Source: Saccharospirillaceae bacterium (GTDB lineage: Bacteria > Pseudomonadota > Gammaproteobacteria > Pseudomonadales > Oceanobacteraceae). From it: a DNA stretch of 64,000 nucleotides. A program made the position numbers and the translations under genes. Below the pieces are notes generated by a model. That model was not told where the DNA came from. It saw only the letters and a list, made by a program, of their open reading frames with translations, and did not search any database. Shown here piece by piece: positions 46,631 through 54,997 of the stretch. How positions within the stretch are numbered: the first letter of the stretch is position 1; every line of letters begins with the position of its first letter. The stretch is taken from positions 1 through 64,000 of the forward strand of contig JAJOJJ010000036.1 in the NCBI GenBank assembly GCA_021208685.1, given 5' to 3'.

Positions 46631-46672
46631 TGATATTTTTATCTGCGCACAATAAAAAGGCAGAAAATATCA
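46631..46672. terminator. AT-rich imperfect hairpin downstream of the 46715 gene
   Basis: TGATATTTT at 46631-46639 and AAAATATCA at 46664-46672 pair perfectly, with a further CTGC/GCAG pair inside. It lies 43 bases past the minus-strand gene end. A transcript end or mRNA-stabilising structure is possible. Nothing else was recognised in the 46460-46714 gap, which must also hold the promoter of the substrate-binding gene. Confidence 0.4.
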
Positions 46673-46714
46673 TCGGGTCATGAGGAAACATTCGTGTTGC
46701 AGACACCGCGTGGT

Positions 46715-47179
46715 TTACGCCCGGTTTGTCTGGGTCAGAAAATGCCGCAAAGCCTGACTGGCATTCCGGCAATGATACATCGTGGTTATAAACCGATACT
46801 CCCGGCACAGAATTTCACAGCGCCGTCCGGGCAGGCTGAGCAAAAAATGACACTGATCCTGACCGTAGCAGGCTCCGGAATGCATTAACCGGAAGCAACC
46901 GTACTGGTACATATTACCAGCGGCATCGTAATCGAGGCCGTCGTATTCCTGCATGCTGTTCAGCTCAATGGCATCGGTATCTTCTGCAACGATTGCTAAC
47001 ACAACAAATGCCCTTGGCGCGGATAAAAAATCCCGCGCCCGTTCATACACCAACAGATGCGGGTCAGCCTGACTGGCAGCCGCATAAAAAAACGCATATG
47101 CACCACCCGGACCGGGCATGGAATCTTCCGCCGGGAGGGGTAAATCGGTTAACGGCTGCAGCTCAACAGGTTGGTTCAT
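46715..47179 (-). CDS. hypothetical protein, 154 residues
   Basis: A soluble, cysteine-containing protein (YQYGCFRLMHSGACYGQDQCHFLLSLPGRRCEILCREYRF, MYHCRN) without a signal peptide. Six cysteines in the C-terminal half might bind metal. No family recognised. It begins 23 bases after the peptidase gene and is probably in the same operon. Confidence 0.55.
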   Translation of the reverse strand: MNQPVELQPLTDLPLPAEDSMPGPGGAYAFFYAAASQADPHLLVYERARDFLSAPRAFVVLAIVAEDTDAIELNSMQEYDGLDYDAAGNMYQYGCFRLMHSGACYGQDQCHFLLSLPGRRCEILCREYRFITTMYHCRNASQALRHFLTQTNRA

Positions 47180-47202
47180 CAATCCATTACCGGTTAATGG
47201 CC

Positions 47203-48288
47203 TCAGGCCATCGGATCGTAGGTCCAGAACGGGTAGCGCAACCCAGCCATGGCACAGAGCACGCGCAAAAATGCATCACAGGCTTCAACACCGGCACTTT
47301 CATCCATGGTGTGATAGCCCGTGGTTGGAATCTGCAGAGTGGTGCCATCCACCAGACCATTGGACGCCGCAATGATACGACCCATTTCGGTACTGCCCAT
47401 CGATTTAGCCGGAATGCCCTGACGGGCATTTTCTTCATTCTGGCGGCGGATATAGTCATCTTTAAAGCTGTAACGGATGCCCAGTCTTTTACATTTTTCG
47501 GCCAGGCGATTGGTTAAATCGACATTAAAGGATGCGTTAGCATCGCAATGGCGCAATACCAGTAATTGCTCATTCGCGGCCGGAACATCGGGATAAGGGC
47601 TGGTATCCACCACCACCAGCTGGTTGGTTGAACCACCAAAACGGCGGAACCATTCGAGCAGATAGCGCCAGCTGCGACCGGCTTCTTCCTGCGCGGTAAA
47701 AAAGGCGGTGCCCTGAAAACCCAGTTCAAATAAATACACCAGCATGGCCGCCGTCAGCACGTTGTCGAGCTGGCCCAGATAACGGCCATTCTCAATACGC
47801 AGCTGATCGCGGAAAGCCACCGGCGTACCGGCGACCAGATGCTCCATGCCGGACAATTCAAAAATCAGGTTATTGCGGTGCGGGCAAACATAAGTGCCCT
47901 CAATTTTACCGCGTCCCCGGTAAGCGCCGGACCAGGGTTCATAGGCAAAAACGCCAACATCACCAAAACGGTCGACGATCATCTTCATCAGCTCTTCCGA
48001 TACCGAGTTACCCAGCAGATCGGAGCGTCCTCCCGAAACAAAGGCCGCGTACTGAAATTCGTTCGGACCGGTACAGACCAGACCATGGCGGTCGATGTGT
48101 GCCGAAAACATCAGGCTCATCGGATCGCTGCCCTGCGCGACCAGAACCCCCTCATACCAGGTGACCCGTGCACCACGCTCTTCCAGCTCGCGCTGCAGCA
48201 CCCGGAAAAAAGAATGCTCCGCGCCGACCACCGATGGACTGCGCAACAAACTTTTTAAAATATCGAGAAAAGCCGTACGGTCGCTCAT
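47203..48288 (-). CDS. M42/M20-type metallopeptidase
   Basis: A 361-residue co-catalytic zinc peptidase. The metal-ligand motifs of the M20/M42 clan are visible in order: SAHIDRHG (His, Asp), GQLDNVLTAAM (bridging Asp), FTAQEEAGRS (catalytic and ligand Glu), VVVDTSPYPD (Asp) and TTGYHTMDES (His). Members are aminopeptidases or glucanase-like hydrolases in the cytoplasm. The substrate is unknown. No signal peptide. Confidence 0.85.
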   Translation of the reverse strand: MSDRTAFLDILKSLLRSPSVVGAEHSFFRVLQRELEERGARVTWYEGVLVAQGSDPMSLMFSAHIDRHGLVCTGPNEFQYAAFVSGGRSDLLGNSVSEELMKMIVDRFGDVGVFAYEPWSGAYRGRGKIEGTYVCPHRNNLIFELSGMEHLVAGTPVAFRDQLRIENGRYLGQLDNVLTAAMLVYLFELGFQGTAFFTAQEEAGRSWRYLLEWFRRFGGSTNQLVVVDTSPYPDVPAANEQLLVLRHCDANASFNVDLTNRLAEKCKRLGIRYSFKDDYIRRQNEENARQGIPAKSMGSTEMGRIIAASNGLVDGTTLQIPTTGYHTMDESAGVEACDAFLRVLCAMAGLRYPFWTYDPMA

Positions 48289-48392
48289 GGATACCCCGCC
48301 GAGCTGAAACAGTAAAAAAATAAGAAGCCGATGAAAGCACGGTTAGAAAATGGGGTGCAAGAGAAGTTACACCCCGGAGGACAAAAACGGAC

Positions 48393-48569
48393 TCAGTCCT
48401 GATAATCGATATCGAAACCCAGCAAATCGCGCAGACGGGCCTGCTCCAGAATACGCTCGGCACGACGACGTTTTTTATCGTAGTCGACACTGCGCCCTTT
48501 AGCTTTGCCGCGGGATTGTGGCTGGTCATCAAGATCTTCAAAATCGTCGTATTCTTGTGGCTGACTCAT
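48393..48569 (-). CDS. PA3496-type small protein (putative envelope integrity)
   Basis: A 58-residue hydrophilic protein: an acidic start (EYDDFEDLDDQ), a basic centre (KAKGRSVDYDKKRRRAERILEQARLRDLLGFD) and an acidic end. The RR.E..LE..RL...L motif fits the PA3496 family, called a putative envelope integrity protein in Pseudomonas. GAGGT precedes the ATG at 48569; a GTG two codons upstream is possible. The function is unproven. Confidence 0.6.
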   Translation of the reverse strand: MSQPQEYDDFEDLDDQPQSRGKAKGRSVDYDKKRRRAERILEQARLRDLLGFDIDYQD

Positions 48570-48770
48570 ACCCACCTCAACTGTTCATGATTCTGCTCAC
48601 CACCGGTATTCAACGCTTCCGGGGCGAAAACGGCGGCATAATTTCACCAGTTTCGATGGCGGTAAATTGAAAAAAATTATTCTTCGGGATCAGTTTTTTT
48701 TGTTGCCTGCGGCCTGCAATCACGACCGGTCAAAGGATGACTCAGACAGACAGAGCCGTTATACTCGCCG

Positions 48771-48945
48771 CGCTCTTGGGGGAGTAATCTGCCCTGACGG
48801 ACAACGTCAGCGGCGCCTGTGTCAACATAATTGAGCCTCATGCTCATGGTACAGGCGACCATCTCACGATGGTTTGATGAGACCTGAGACAAACAGCGTG
48901 ATGACCAGGGCGGCATCGTGCCGTTTGTCTTTGGTTAACGATCTC
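48771..48945 (+). ncRNA. yybP-ykoY manganese riboswitch
   Basis: The leader of the TMEM165/GDT1 gene carries the conserved elements of the Mn2+-sensing yybP-ykoY riboswitch in order: CTTGGGGGAGTAATCTGCC at 48774-48792, GTCAACATA at 48821-48829, a hairpin GCCTCATGCTCATGG region, and GAGACC at 48880-48885. A CGGCA-TCG-TGCCG hairpin followed by TTTGTCTTT at about 48911-48932 is a likely intrinsic terminator forming the expression platform. Known members raise expression of Mn exporters when manganese is high, consistent with the downstream gene. Confidence 0.85.
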
Positions 48946-48961
48946 CGCCCGGACTATAAAC

Positions 48962-49576
48962 ATGACTGATACCCTGATTAGCCTGCCAGCGCTGAGCGAC
49001 ACCTTTGCTCACTCCGCTTTTCTGACCTCTTCCGTGGCCGTTGCCATTGCCGAAATCGGCGATAAAACCCAGCTGTTGTCTCTGCTGCTGGCAGCCCGTT
49101 TCCGTAACAAGAGTGCGATTGTGCTCGGCATTCTGCTGGCGACGCTGCTGAACCACGCAGCGTCGGCCTGGCTCGGCGCCTGGCTGGGCAATTCCCTCAC
49201 CGAATGGCTGAACGGCAGCAGCGGACGTCTGCTGCTGGCCGCAGGCTTTGCCGCCATGGCAGTCTGGGTACTGGTACCGGACAGGCAGGACGACAACACT
49301 GACACGCGTCAGGCCTGGGGCGCGTTTCTGGCCACGTCGGTACTGTTCTTTCTGGCCGAAATCGGCGACAAAACTCAGGTAGCAACCGTACTGCTGGCCG
49401 CCGAGTTCAACTCCGTATTGTGGGTAACTCTGGGAACGACCGCCGGCATGTTACTCGCCAATGTACCGGTGGTGATTTATGGCGAACGTCTGATGCGCCG
49501 TATGCCGCTGCATCTGGCCCGCTACGCCACCAGCCTGCTGTTTGCCACCCTTGCACTCTGGACATTGCTCAGCTGA
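48962..49576 (+). CDS. TMEM165/GDT1 family manganese exporter
   Basis: A 204-residue membrane protein of the UPF0016 (TMEM165/GDT1, bacterial MneA) family. It has two copies of the cation-binding motif: AEIGDKTQLLSLLLAARF at about 29-46 and AEIGDKTQVATVLLAAEF at about 131-148, each at the start of a helix in a pseudo-symmetric six-helix protein. Bacterial members export Mn2+. The riboswitch in the leader supports this role. The ribosome-binding site near the ATG is weak, which suits control by the riboswitch. Confidence 0.92.
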   Translation: MTDTLISLPALSDTFAHSAFLTSSVAVAIAEIGDKTQLLSLLLAARFRNKSAIVLGILLATLLNHAASAWLGAWLGNSLTEWLNGSSGRLLLAAGFAAMAVWVLVPDRQDDNTDTRQAWGAFLATSVLFFLAEIGDKTQVATVLLAAEFNSVLWVTLGTTAGMLLANVPVVIYGERLMRRMPLHLARYATSLLFATLALWTLLS

Positions 49577-49634
49577 GCTGCAGGACAGCCAGAACGGCCT
49601 CTGATGCCGTTTCTGGCCACCGAATCCAGCAATA

Positions 49635-49669
49635 AACAGGATCGAAACGATCTGTTTTTTTTGTTTTTC
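49635..49669 (+). terminator. rho-independent terminator after the manganese exporter
   Basis: ACAGGATCG-AAA-CGATCTGT, a stem with one bulged G, is followed by eight T. It lies about 60 bases past the stop codon of the exporter. Confidence 0.75.
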
Positions 49670-49723
49670 CTGTCGCCGGGCTTTGGGTAAAACGCCTGTC
49701 CTTTTGCGTTTTCATTGTGGAGT

Positions 49724-50380
49724 ATGTCCTTGCCGTTTGCTGAAACCAGCCATGATGATCTGTTCGAAAGTATCGCCGCCGATCTGCAGACACAGGGCTA
49801 TGCCATTACACAGAATGCACTGCCATTACTGATGTCATCCGGCCTGCTTAACCGCGTTGTCAGACTGCAGAACGATGATTTCACCGCCGCGGGCACCGGC
49901 CGCCAGCAACAGCATCAGCTCAACCCGTTTGTCCGCCGCGACAAAATCCGCTGGCTCAGTAACGACGACCCTGCCGAAGCCGCATGGCTGGACTATATGG
50001 TCGAATTACAGCGCTATATGAACCGCCGTCTGTATCTGGGCCTGTTCAGCTACGAAGGTCATTTCGCCCATTACCAGCCGGGTGCTTTTTACAAAAAGCA
50101 TATGGATGCGTTCAAAGGGCAGGCCAACCGGGTGCTGACCACCGTGCTGTACCTGAACCCGAACTGGGAAGTTCAGGATGGCGGAGAGCTGGTCATTTAT
50201 CAGGCCGACAACCATGAGCAGGAACTGCTGCGCGTCAGTCCGCGTTTCGGCACACTGGTGACCTTTCTCAGCGAAGAATATCCACACGAAGTACTGCCCG
50301 CCAAACGCGACCGCTACAGCATTGCCGGCTGGTTCCGTCTTAACAGCTCAACCACTGTCCGGACTGACCCGCCTCGCTGA
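49724..50380 (+). CDS. 2-oxoglutarate/Fe(II)-dependent oxygenase (prolyl 4-hydroxylase-like)
   Basis: A 218-residue enzyme with the P4H-type catalytic core: KKHMDAF (Fe-binding HxD), then RVLTTVLYLNPNW and GGELVIY, and the distal His and 2-oxoglutarate Arg in YPHEVLPAKRDRYSIAGWFR. Members hydroxylate proteins or small molecules; some bacterial ones modify EF-Tu. TGGAG lies one base before the ATG at 49724 but 7 bases before a TTG at 49730, so the true start may be the TTG. Confidence 0.85.
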   Translation: MSLPFAETSHDDLFESIAADLQTQGYAITQNALPLLMSSGLLNRVVRLQNDDFTAAGTGRQQQHQLNPFVRRDKIRWLSNDDPAEAAWLDYMVELQRYMNRRLYLGLFSYEGHFAHYQPGAFYKKHMDAFKGQANRVLTTVLYLNPNWEVQDGGELVIYQADNHEQELLRVSPRFGTLVTFLSEEYPHEVLPAKRDRYSIAGWFRLNSSTTVRTDPPR

Positions 50381-50389
50381 ACCAATGAA

Positions 50390-50414
50390 GCCCGCTGTGG
50401 CATCAGCAGCGGGC
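50390..50414. terminator. bidirectional hairpin terminator
   Basis: GCCCGCTG-TGGCATCAG-CAGCGGGC lies between the convergent oxygenase and cusA genes, followed by ATTTAT on the plus strand. T content is low, so efficiency is uncertain. Confidence 0.6.
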
Positions 50415-50427
50415 ATTTATGACATGG

Positions 50428-53400
50428 CTATACCGCTTGTCCGGTTTCACGCTTACGCCAGAGAAAATACAGCACCGGAATCACCACCAGCGTCAGTAAT
50501 AATGCACTGGCCGTTCCGCCGACCATCGGCGCGGCAATACGGCTCATCATTTCTGAGCCGGTTCCCTCTCCCAGCATCACCGGCAATAAACCCACCGCAA
50601 TCGTGGCCACCGTCATCGCCACCGGCCGCAGACGCAAACCGGCACCATTGATAACCGCCTGGCGTAATTCGCTTTCCGTCATTGTGCGCTGCTGCGCCTG
50701 CGCCAACGTCAGCGCCGCCTGATACGACTGATTTAAATACACCAGCATAATCACACCGATTTCGACCGCGACACCGGCAAGGGCAATAAAGCCCACACCG
50801 ACAGCAACAGAAAAATGAAAGCCCAGCGCCCACATCAGCCACAGGCTGCCAACCAATGCCAGTGGCAGCGTCAGTAAAATCATGGCGACTTCGGTCAAAC
50901 GGCTGAAACTCAGATACAGCAGCACAGCAATAATGGCGATGGTTAATGGCACCACATACTGCAGTTTTTCTTTTGCACGCTGCATGTATTCATACTGCCC
51001 CGACCAGCGCAGAGAATAGCCCGCAGGCAGCGTCAGCTCACCGCTGTCCAGTGCCTGTTGTACCCGTGCCTGCGCAGAGGCAACGTAATGGCCAATATCA
51101 ACATCGCCGATATCAATAAACAGCCAGCCATTAATGCGCGCATTTTCACTTTTAATGGCGGCTGGCCCCGCTTCGCTGCGGATATCCACCACATCACCCA
51201 GCGTTACCAGCTGGCCATTCGGCGCAACAAAAATCAGCTGTTTTAACGCTTCCGGTGAATCACGGTAGGCCTGCGGATAACGCAGATTAACGCCGTAACG
51301 CTCCAGCCCTTCGACCGTCTCAATGATATTTTTCCCGCCGATGGTGGTGGTAATAATCTGTTGCAGCTGTGCCACACTCAGACCATAACGCGCCGCCTGT
51401 TCACGGCGGATATCCAGCGTTAAATAGCGGCCACCCGCGACCCGCTCAGCATAGGCTGACAGCGTACCCGGTACCGTTTTAATAATGCCTTCAAGTTGCT
51501 CACCCATAGTCTGAATCTGCTGCAGATCCGGCCCGGCAATTTTTAACCCGACCGGGGTTTTAATGCCGGTCGCCAGCATATCGATGCGGGTTTTAATCGG
51601 CATCACCCAGGCATTACTCAGCCCCGGAAACTGTACTTTATGTTCCAGCTCAGCACGGATATCGGCGGTTGTTATGCCCTTACGCCACTGATCTTTTGGT
51701 TTCAGCTGAATAAAGGTTTCGATCATGGTTAAGGGTGCCGGATCGGTCGCGGTTTCGGCGCGGCCGATTTTGCCCAGCACGGTTTCCACTTCCGGCACAG
51801 TACGGATTAATTGATCGGTCTGTTGCAATAACTGCCGTGCCTCACCGATGGATAAGCCCGGATAGGTGGTCGGCATATACATTAAATCGCCCTCATCCAG
51901 CGGCGGCATAAATTCACTGCCGATATGGTTCAGCGGATACAGGCTGGAAAGTGCCACCAGCAGCACCAGTGCCAGCAGTGTTTTCGGACGCGCCAGAACC
52001 CGTTGCAACAGCGGCAGATACAGTGCCAGCAAAGCACGGTTGAGCGGGTTTTTATGTTCAGGCTGAATGTGGCCGCGAACACAATAACCCATTAATACCG
52101 GCACCAGGGTAATCGCCAGAATGGCAGCCGCGCCCATGGCGTAGGTTTTGGTAAAAGCCAGCGGGGCAAACATGCGCCCTTCCTGTGCTTCCAGCGCAAA
52201 TACCGGCAGAAAACTCAGGGTAATAATCAGCAGACTGAAAAACAGCGCCGGGCCAACTTCCTGCGCCGAGCGGCTGATCAGCGCCCAGCGTTCAGTGCGC
52301 TCATGCTCCGGTTTTTCCTGTTCAGCTTCCAGATGTTTGTGCAGGTTTTCAATCATCACAATGGCGCCATCGACCATGGCACCAATGGCAATGGCGATAC
52401 CACCAAGGGACATAATATTGGCGTTAATTCCCTGCCATTTCATCAGCACGAAGGCGGCCAGAATGCCCAGCGGCAGGCTCAGTACAATGACCAGCGACGA
52501 ACGCAGATGAAATAAAAACAACGCACAGACAATGGCAACCACGACAAACTCTTCCGTGAGTTTTTGCCATAAATGATCGATAGCGTTATCGATCAGCCGG
52601 GTGCGGTCATACACGGTGGTAATTTCGATACCGGCTGGCAGTGAATTTTTCAGGTTTTCCAACCGCTGTTTAACGCCGGCAATGGTCGCTTTGGCATTTT
52701 CACCAAAGCGCATCACCACAATGCCGCCCACCACTTCGCCCTCGCCGTTCAGCTCGGCAATACCACGGCGCATCTGCGGGCCGGTACTGATGCTGGCAAC
52801 ATCTTTCAGTAATAACGGCACGCCAGCACTGTCGATACCCAGCGGAATATTTTCCAGATCGGCAATGCTGCGGATAAAGCCGGTGGCGCGCAGCATGGTT
52901 TCCGCTTCGGCCATTTCAATCACCGAGGCACCGCTTTCCTGATTCGATAACTGCAGCGCATTCACCACCAGCGACAGCGGAATTTTATGTGCCGCCAGCG
53001 CCACCGGATCGAGCTGAATCTGGTATTGCTTCACCATACCGCCTAATGGCGCAATTTCGGCAACACCGGGCAGACTCTGTAATTCGAATTTTAAAAACCA
53101 GTCCTGATAAGCACGCAGATCCGCCAGCGAATGCTGTCCGGTCGGGTCGCTCAGCGCATACATAAATACCCAGCCAACACCGCTTGCATCCGGGCCTAAC
53201 TGCGGCCGTGCCGCGTCCGGCAGATTGGGAGCAATCTGGCTTAAATACTCCAGCACCCGTGAACGCGCCCAGTACAGGTCGGTGTCGTCATTAAAAATAA
53301 CGTACACATAGGAATCGCCGAAAAAGGAAAAACCGCGCACGGTTTCTGCCCCCGGCACCGACATTAATGCCGAGGTCAGTGGATAGGTTACCTGCTCCTG

Positions 53401-53583
53401 CACCACCTCCGGGGCCTGACCGGGGTAGCTGGTTTTAACAATCACCTGCACGTCGGATAAATCGGGTATCGCATCCACCGGAGTCCGTGACAGGGCGTAT
53501 AAACCGCCACCGACCAGCATCAGACTGAGCAGCAGCACCAGCAGGCGGTTGCGTACCGACCCATCAATGATGGCTGTGATCAT
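50428..53583 (-). CDS. cusA: heavy-metal efflux RND pump, CusA/CzcA type
   Basis: A 1051-residue proton-driven inner-membrane pump of the HME-RND family. Twelve membrane helices, AIPDLSDVQVIVKTSYPGQAPEVVQEQVTYPL at the N-terminus, the proton-relay region GGIAIAIGAMVDGAIVMIEN, and IGSEFMPPLDEGDLMYMPTTYPG are HME signatures. The partner adaptor has Met/His-rich repeats, which favours Cu(I)/Ag(I) over Zn/Co/Cd. GGAGGTGATGC precedes the ATG. The gene overlaps the adaptor by 20 bases. Confidence 0.92.
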   Translation of the reverse strand: MITAIIDGSVRNRLLVLLLSLMLVGGGLYALSRTPVDAIPDLSDVQVIVKTSYPGQAPEVVQEQVTYPLTSALMSVPGAETVRGFSFFGDSYVYVIFNDDTDLYWARSRVLEYLSQIAPNLPDAARPQLGPDASGVGWVFMYALSDPTGQHSLADLRAYQDWFLKFELQSLPGVAEIAPLGGMVKQYQIQLDPVALAAHKIPLSLVVNALQLSNQESGASVIEMAEAETMLRATGFIRSIADLENIPLGIDSAGVPLLLKDVASISTGPQMRRGIAELNGEGEVVGGIVVMRFGENAKATIAGVKQRLENLKNSLPAGIEITTVYDRTRLIDNAIDHLWQKLTEEFVVVAIVCALFLFHLRSSLVIVLSLPLGILAAFVLMKWQGINANIMSLGGIAIAIGAMVDGAIVMIENLHKHLEAEQEKPEHERTERWALISRSAQEVGPALFFSLLIITLSFLPVFALEAQEGRMFAPLAFTKTYAMGAAAILAITLVPVLMGYCVRGHIQPEHKNPLNRALLALYLPLLQRVLARPKTLLALVLLVALSSLYPLNHIGSEFMPPLDEGDLMYMPTTYPGLSIGEARQLLQQTDQLIRTVPEVETVLGKIGRAETATDPAPLTMIETFIQLKPKDQWRKGITTADIRAELEHKVQFPGLSNAWVMPIKTRIDMLATGIKTPVGLKIAGPDLQQIQTMGEQLEGIIKTVPGTLSAYAERVAGGRYLTLDIRREQAARYGLSVAQLQQIITTTIGGKNIIETVEGLERYGVNLRYPQAYRDSPEALKQLIFVAPNGQLVTLGDVVDIRSEAGPAAIKSENARINGWLFIDIGDVDIGHYVASAQARVQQALDSGELTLPAGYSLRWSGQYEYMQRAKEKLQYVVPLTIAIIAVLLYLSFSRLTEVAMILLTLPLALVGSLWLMWALGFHFSVAVGVGFIALAGVAVEIGVIMLVYLNQSYQAALTLAQAQQRTMTESELRQAVINGAGLRLRPVAMTVATIAVGLLPVMLGEGTGSEMMSRIAAPMVGGTASALLLTLVVIPVLYFLWRKRETGQAV

Positions 53584-54997
53584 GCATCACCTCCGCTGGC
53601 GGGTTATTGCTTTCCGGCAGCCGATGATTCATCGACTCATGATTCATCGGCTCATGATTCATCGGCTCATGATTCATCGGCTCATGATTCATCGGCTCAT
53701 GATTCATCTGTGAATGATCCATCTGTGAATGATTCATCTGTGAATGATCCATCTGTGAATGATCCATCGGCGAGTGATCCACGTCATCGTCAAAGCGGCT
53801 CAGGTCGGCACCGATGGCCGATTCAGAATCCAGCATAAACTGCGCACGGGTGACCACCTGCTGACCTTCTTTCAGGCCGCGCAGTATTTCGACGTTATCG
53901 CGGCCGCTGCGACCAACCACGACCGCCTGCGAACGGAAGCGGCCATCCCCCAGCGCCAGCACCACCCGTGGCTGCACGCCGTCATCAATCAGCGCATGAC
54001 GTGGTATCTGCAATACCGGCTCAGTCTGCTTCTGCAACTGCGCCTGAGCAAAATCCCCGGGGCGCCAGTCACCGTTCTGATTATTCAGCCGCAGCCGCAC
54101 GGTCTGGCTGCGCAGCCCGCTGTTCAGCAGTGGATAGACGCTGTCGACCATAAGTTCTGCCGTCAGACCGTCACGCCGTTGCAGGCGTACGCAGTCACCC
54201 ACGGCGAGCCAACCGGCCAGCGATCCCGGTAAACGTACATCCACCCATAACTCACTCAGATCTGCCACGCGCAGCAAGGCCATGTCCGGCATGATCCGCG
54301 CGCCGGGCGTCAGATTCAGCGCCGTTATCACGCCGTCCTGCGGCGCCACAATGGCCACCTGCTGGCGCACGGTGCGCTCACGGCGCAATTGCTGCAGCCA
54401 GCCATCATCAACCCCCAGTGCCCGCAAACGGCTTTCTGCCGCACGGATCAGGGTTGACTGACGCGCCTCCAGTGCACCCAAAAGTTCTTCCTGTGCGCTG
54501 ATAATGCGCGGGCTGTAAAACTCAAACAGCGTCTGTCCGGCCCTGACCCGCTCACCCACAGCAAACACCTGCTGGCGACTGACCCAGCCTTCGCTGCGCA
54601 CCTGAATCTGTTGCTGGTATTGGGGATTCACCTGAATTTCCGCCAATGTCAGCGCCTGCTGCTGCAGCGGTGCCCGCTCAGCTGCCACGCTCTGTACCCC
54701 CAGGTTCTGCACTACCGCCGGACGGATGCGGATGGTGCCCGGCGCGTCTTCGGCGCTGCGACTGTCATCGGCGTAGACCGGCACCAGCGCCATCCCCATG
54801 GGTGATAATCCCGGTTCCGGGCGGCGGTAGTTCGGGTCCATGGGCGCGACCCAGTAGAGTGGCTGCGGTTCTGCGTCGGTCTGGGCAGTACCCGGTTCAG
54901 CCTGTGCAGCGGATTGCTGCAGATAGACCAGTCCGGCTCCAAGACCGGTGCCTACGGCCAGTGCCAGTAATAACGGCCAGTGTTGTTTTATTGTCAT
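53564..54997 (-). CDS. cusB: RND periplasmic adaptor CusB with Met/His repeat tail
   Basis: A 477-residue membrane fusion protein. An N-terminal signal or anchor is followed by a heavy-metal-binding domain (PLYWVAPMDPNYRRPEPGLSPMGMALVPVY, about 47-76). Next come the barrel, lipoyl and hairpin domains (IQVRSEGWVSRQQVFAVGERVRAGQTLFEFYSPRI, VAPQDGVITALNLTPGARI). The last about 70 residues are a tail of ten M-[DN]-H-x-x pentapeptides ending MHDHSHH, a probable copper or silver sponge that ordinary CusB lacks. It overlaps cusC by ATGA. Confidence 0.92.
   Translation of the reverse strand: MTIKQHWPLLLALAVGTGLGAGLVYLQQSAAQAEPGTAQTDAEPQPLYWVAPMDPNYRRPEPGLSPMGMALVPVYADDSRSAEDAPGTIRIRPAVVQNLGVQSVAAERAPLQQQALTLAEIQVNPQYQQQIQVRSEGWVSRQQVFAVGERVRAGQTLFEFYSPRIISAQEELLGALEARQSTLIRAAESRLRALGVDDGWLQQLRRERTVRQQVAIVAPQDGVITALNLTPGARIMPDMALLRVADLSELWVDVRLPGSLAGWLAVGDCVRLQRRDGLTAELMVDSVYPLLNSGLRSQTVRLRLNNQNGDWRPGDFAQAQLQKQTEPVLQIPRHALIDDGVQPRVVLALGDGRFRSQAVVVGRSGRDNVEILRGLKEGQQVVTRAQFMLDSESAIGADLSRFDDDVDHSPMDHSQMDHSQMNHSQMDHSQMNHEPMNHEPMNHEPMNHEPMNHESMNHRLPESNNPPAEVMHDHSHH
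53624..53781 (-). repeat. 15-bp tandem repeats coding Met/His pentapeptides
   Basis: Ten units of 15 bp, such as TGATTCATCGGCTCA, encode (MDHSQ)n then (MNHEP)n in the adaptor C-terminus. Four consecutive units at about 53640-53700 are identical at DNA level, which implies recent expansion by slippage and probably length variation between strains. Confidence 0.9.
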
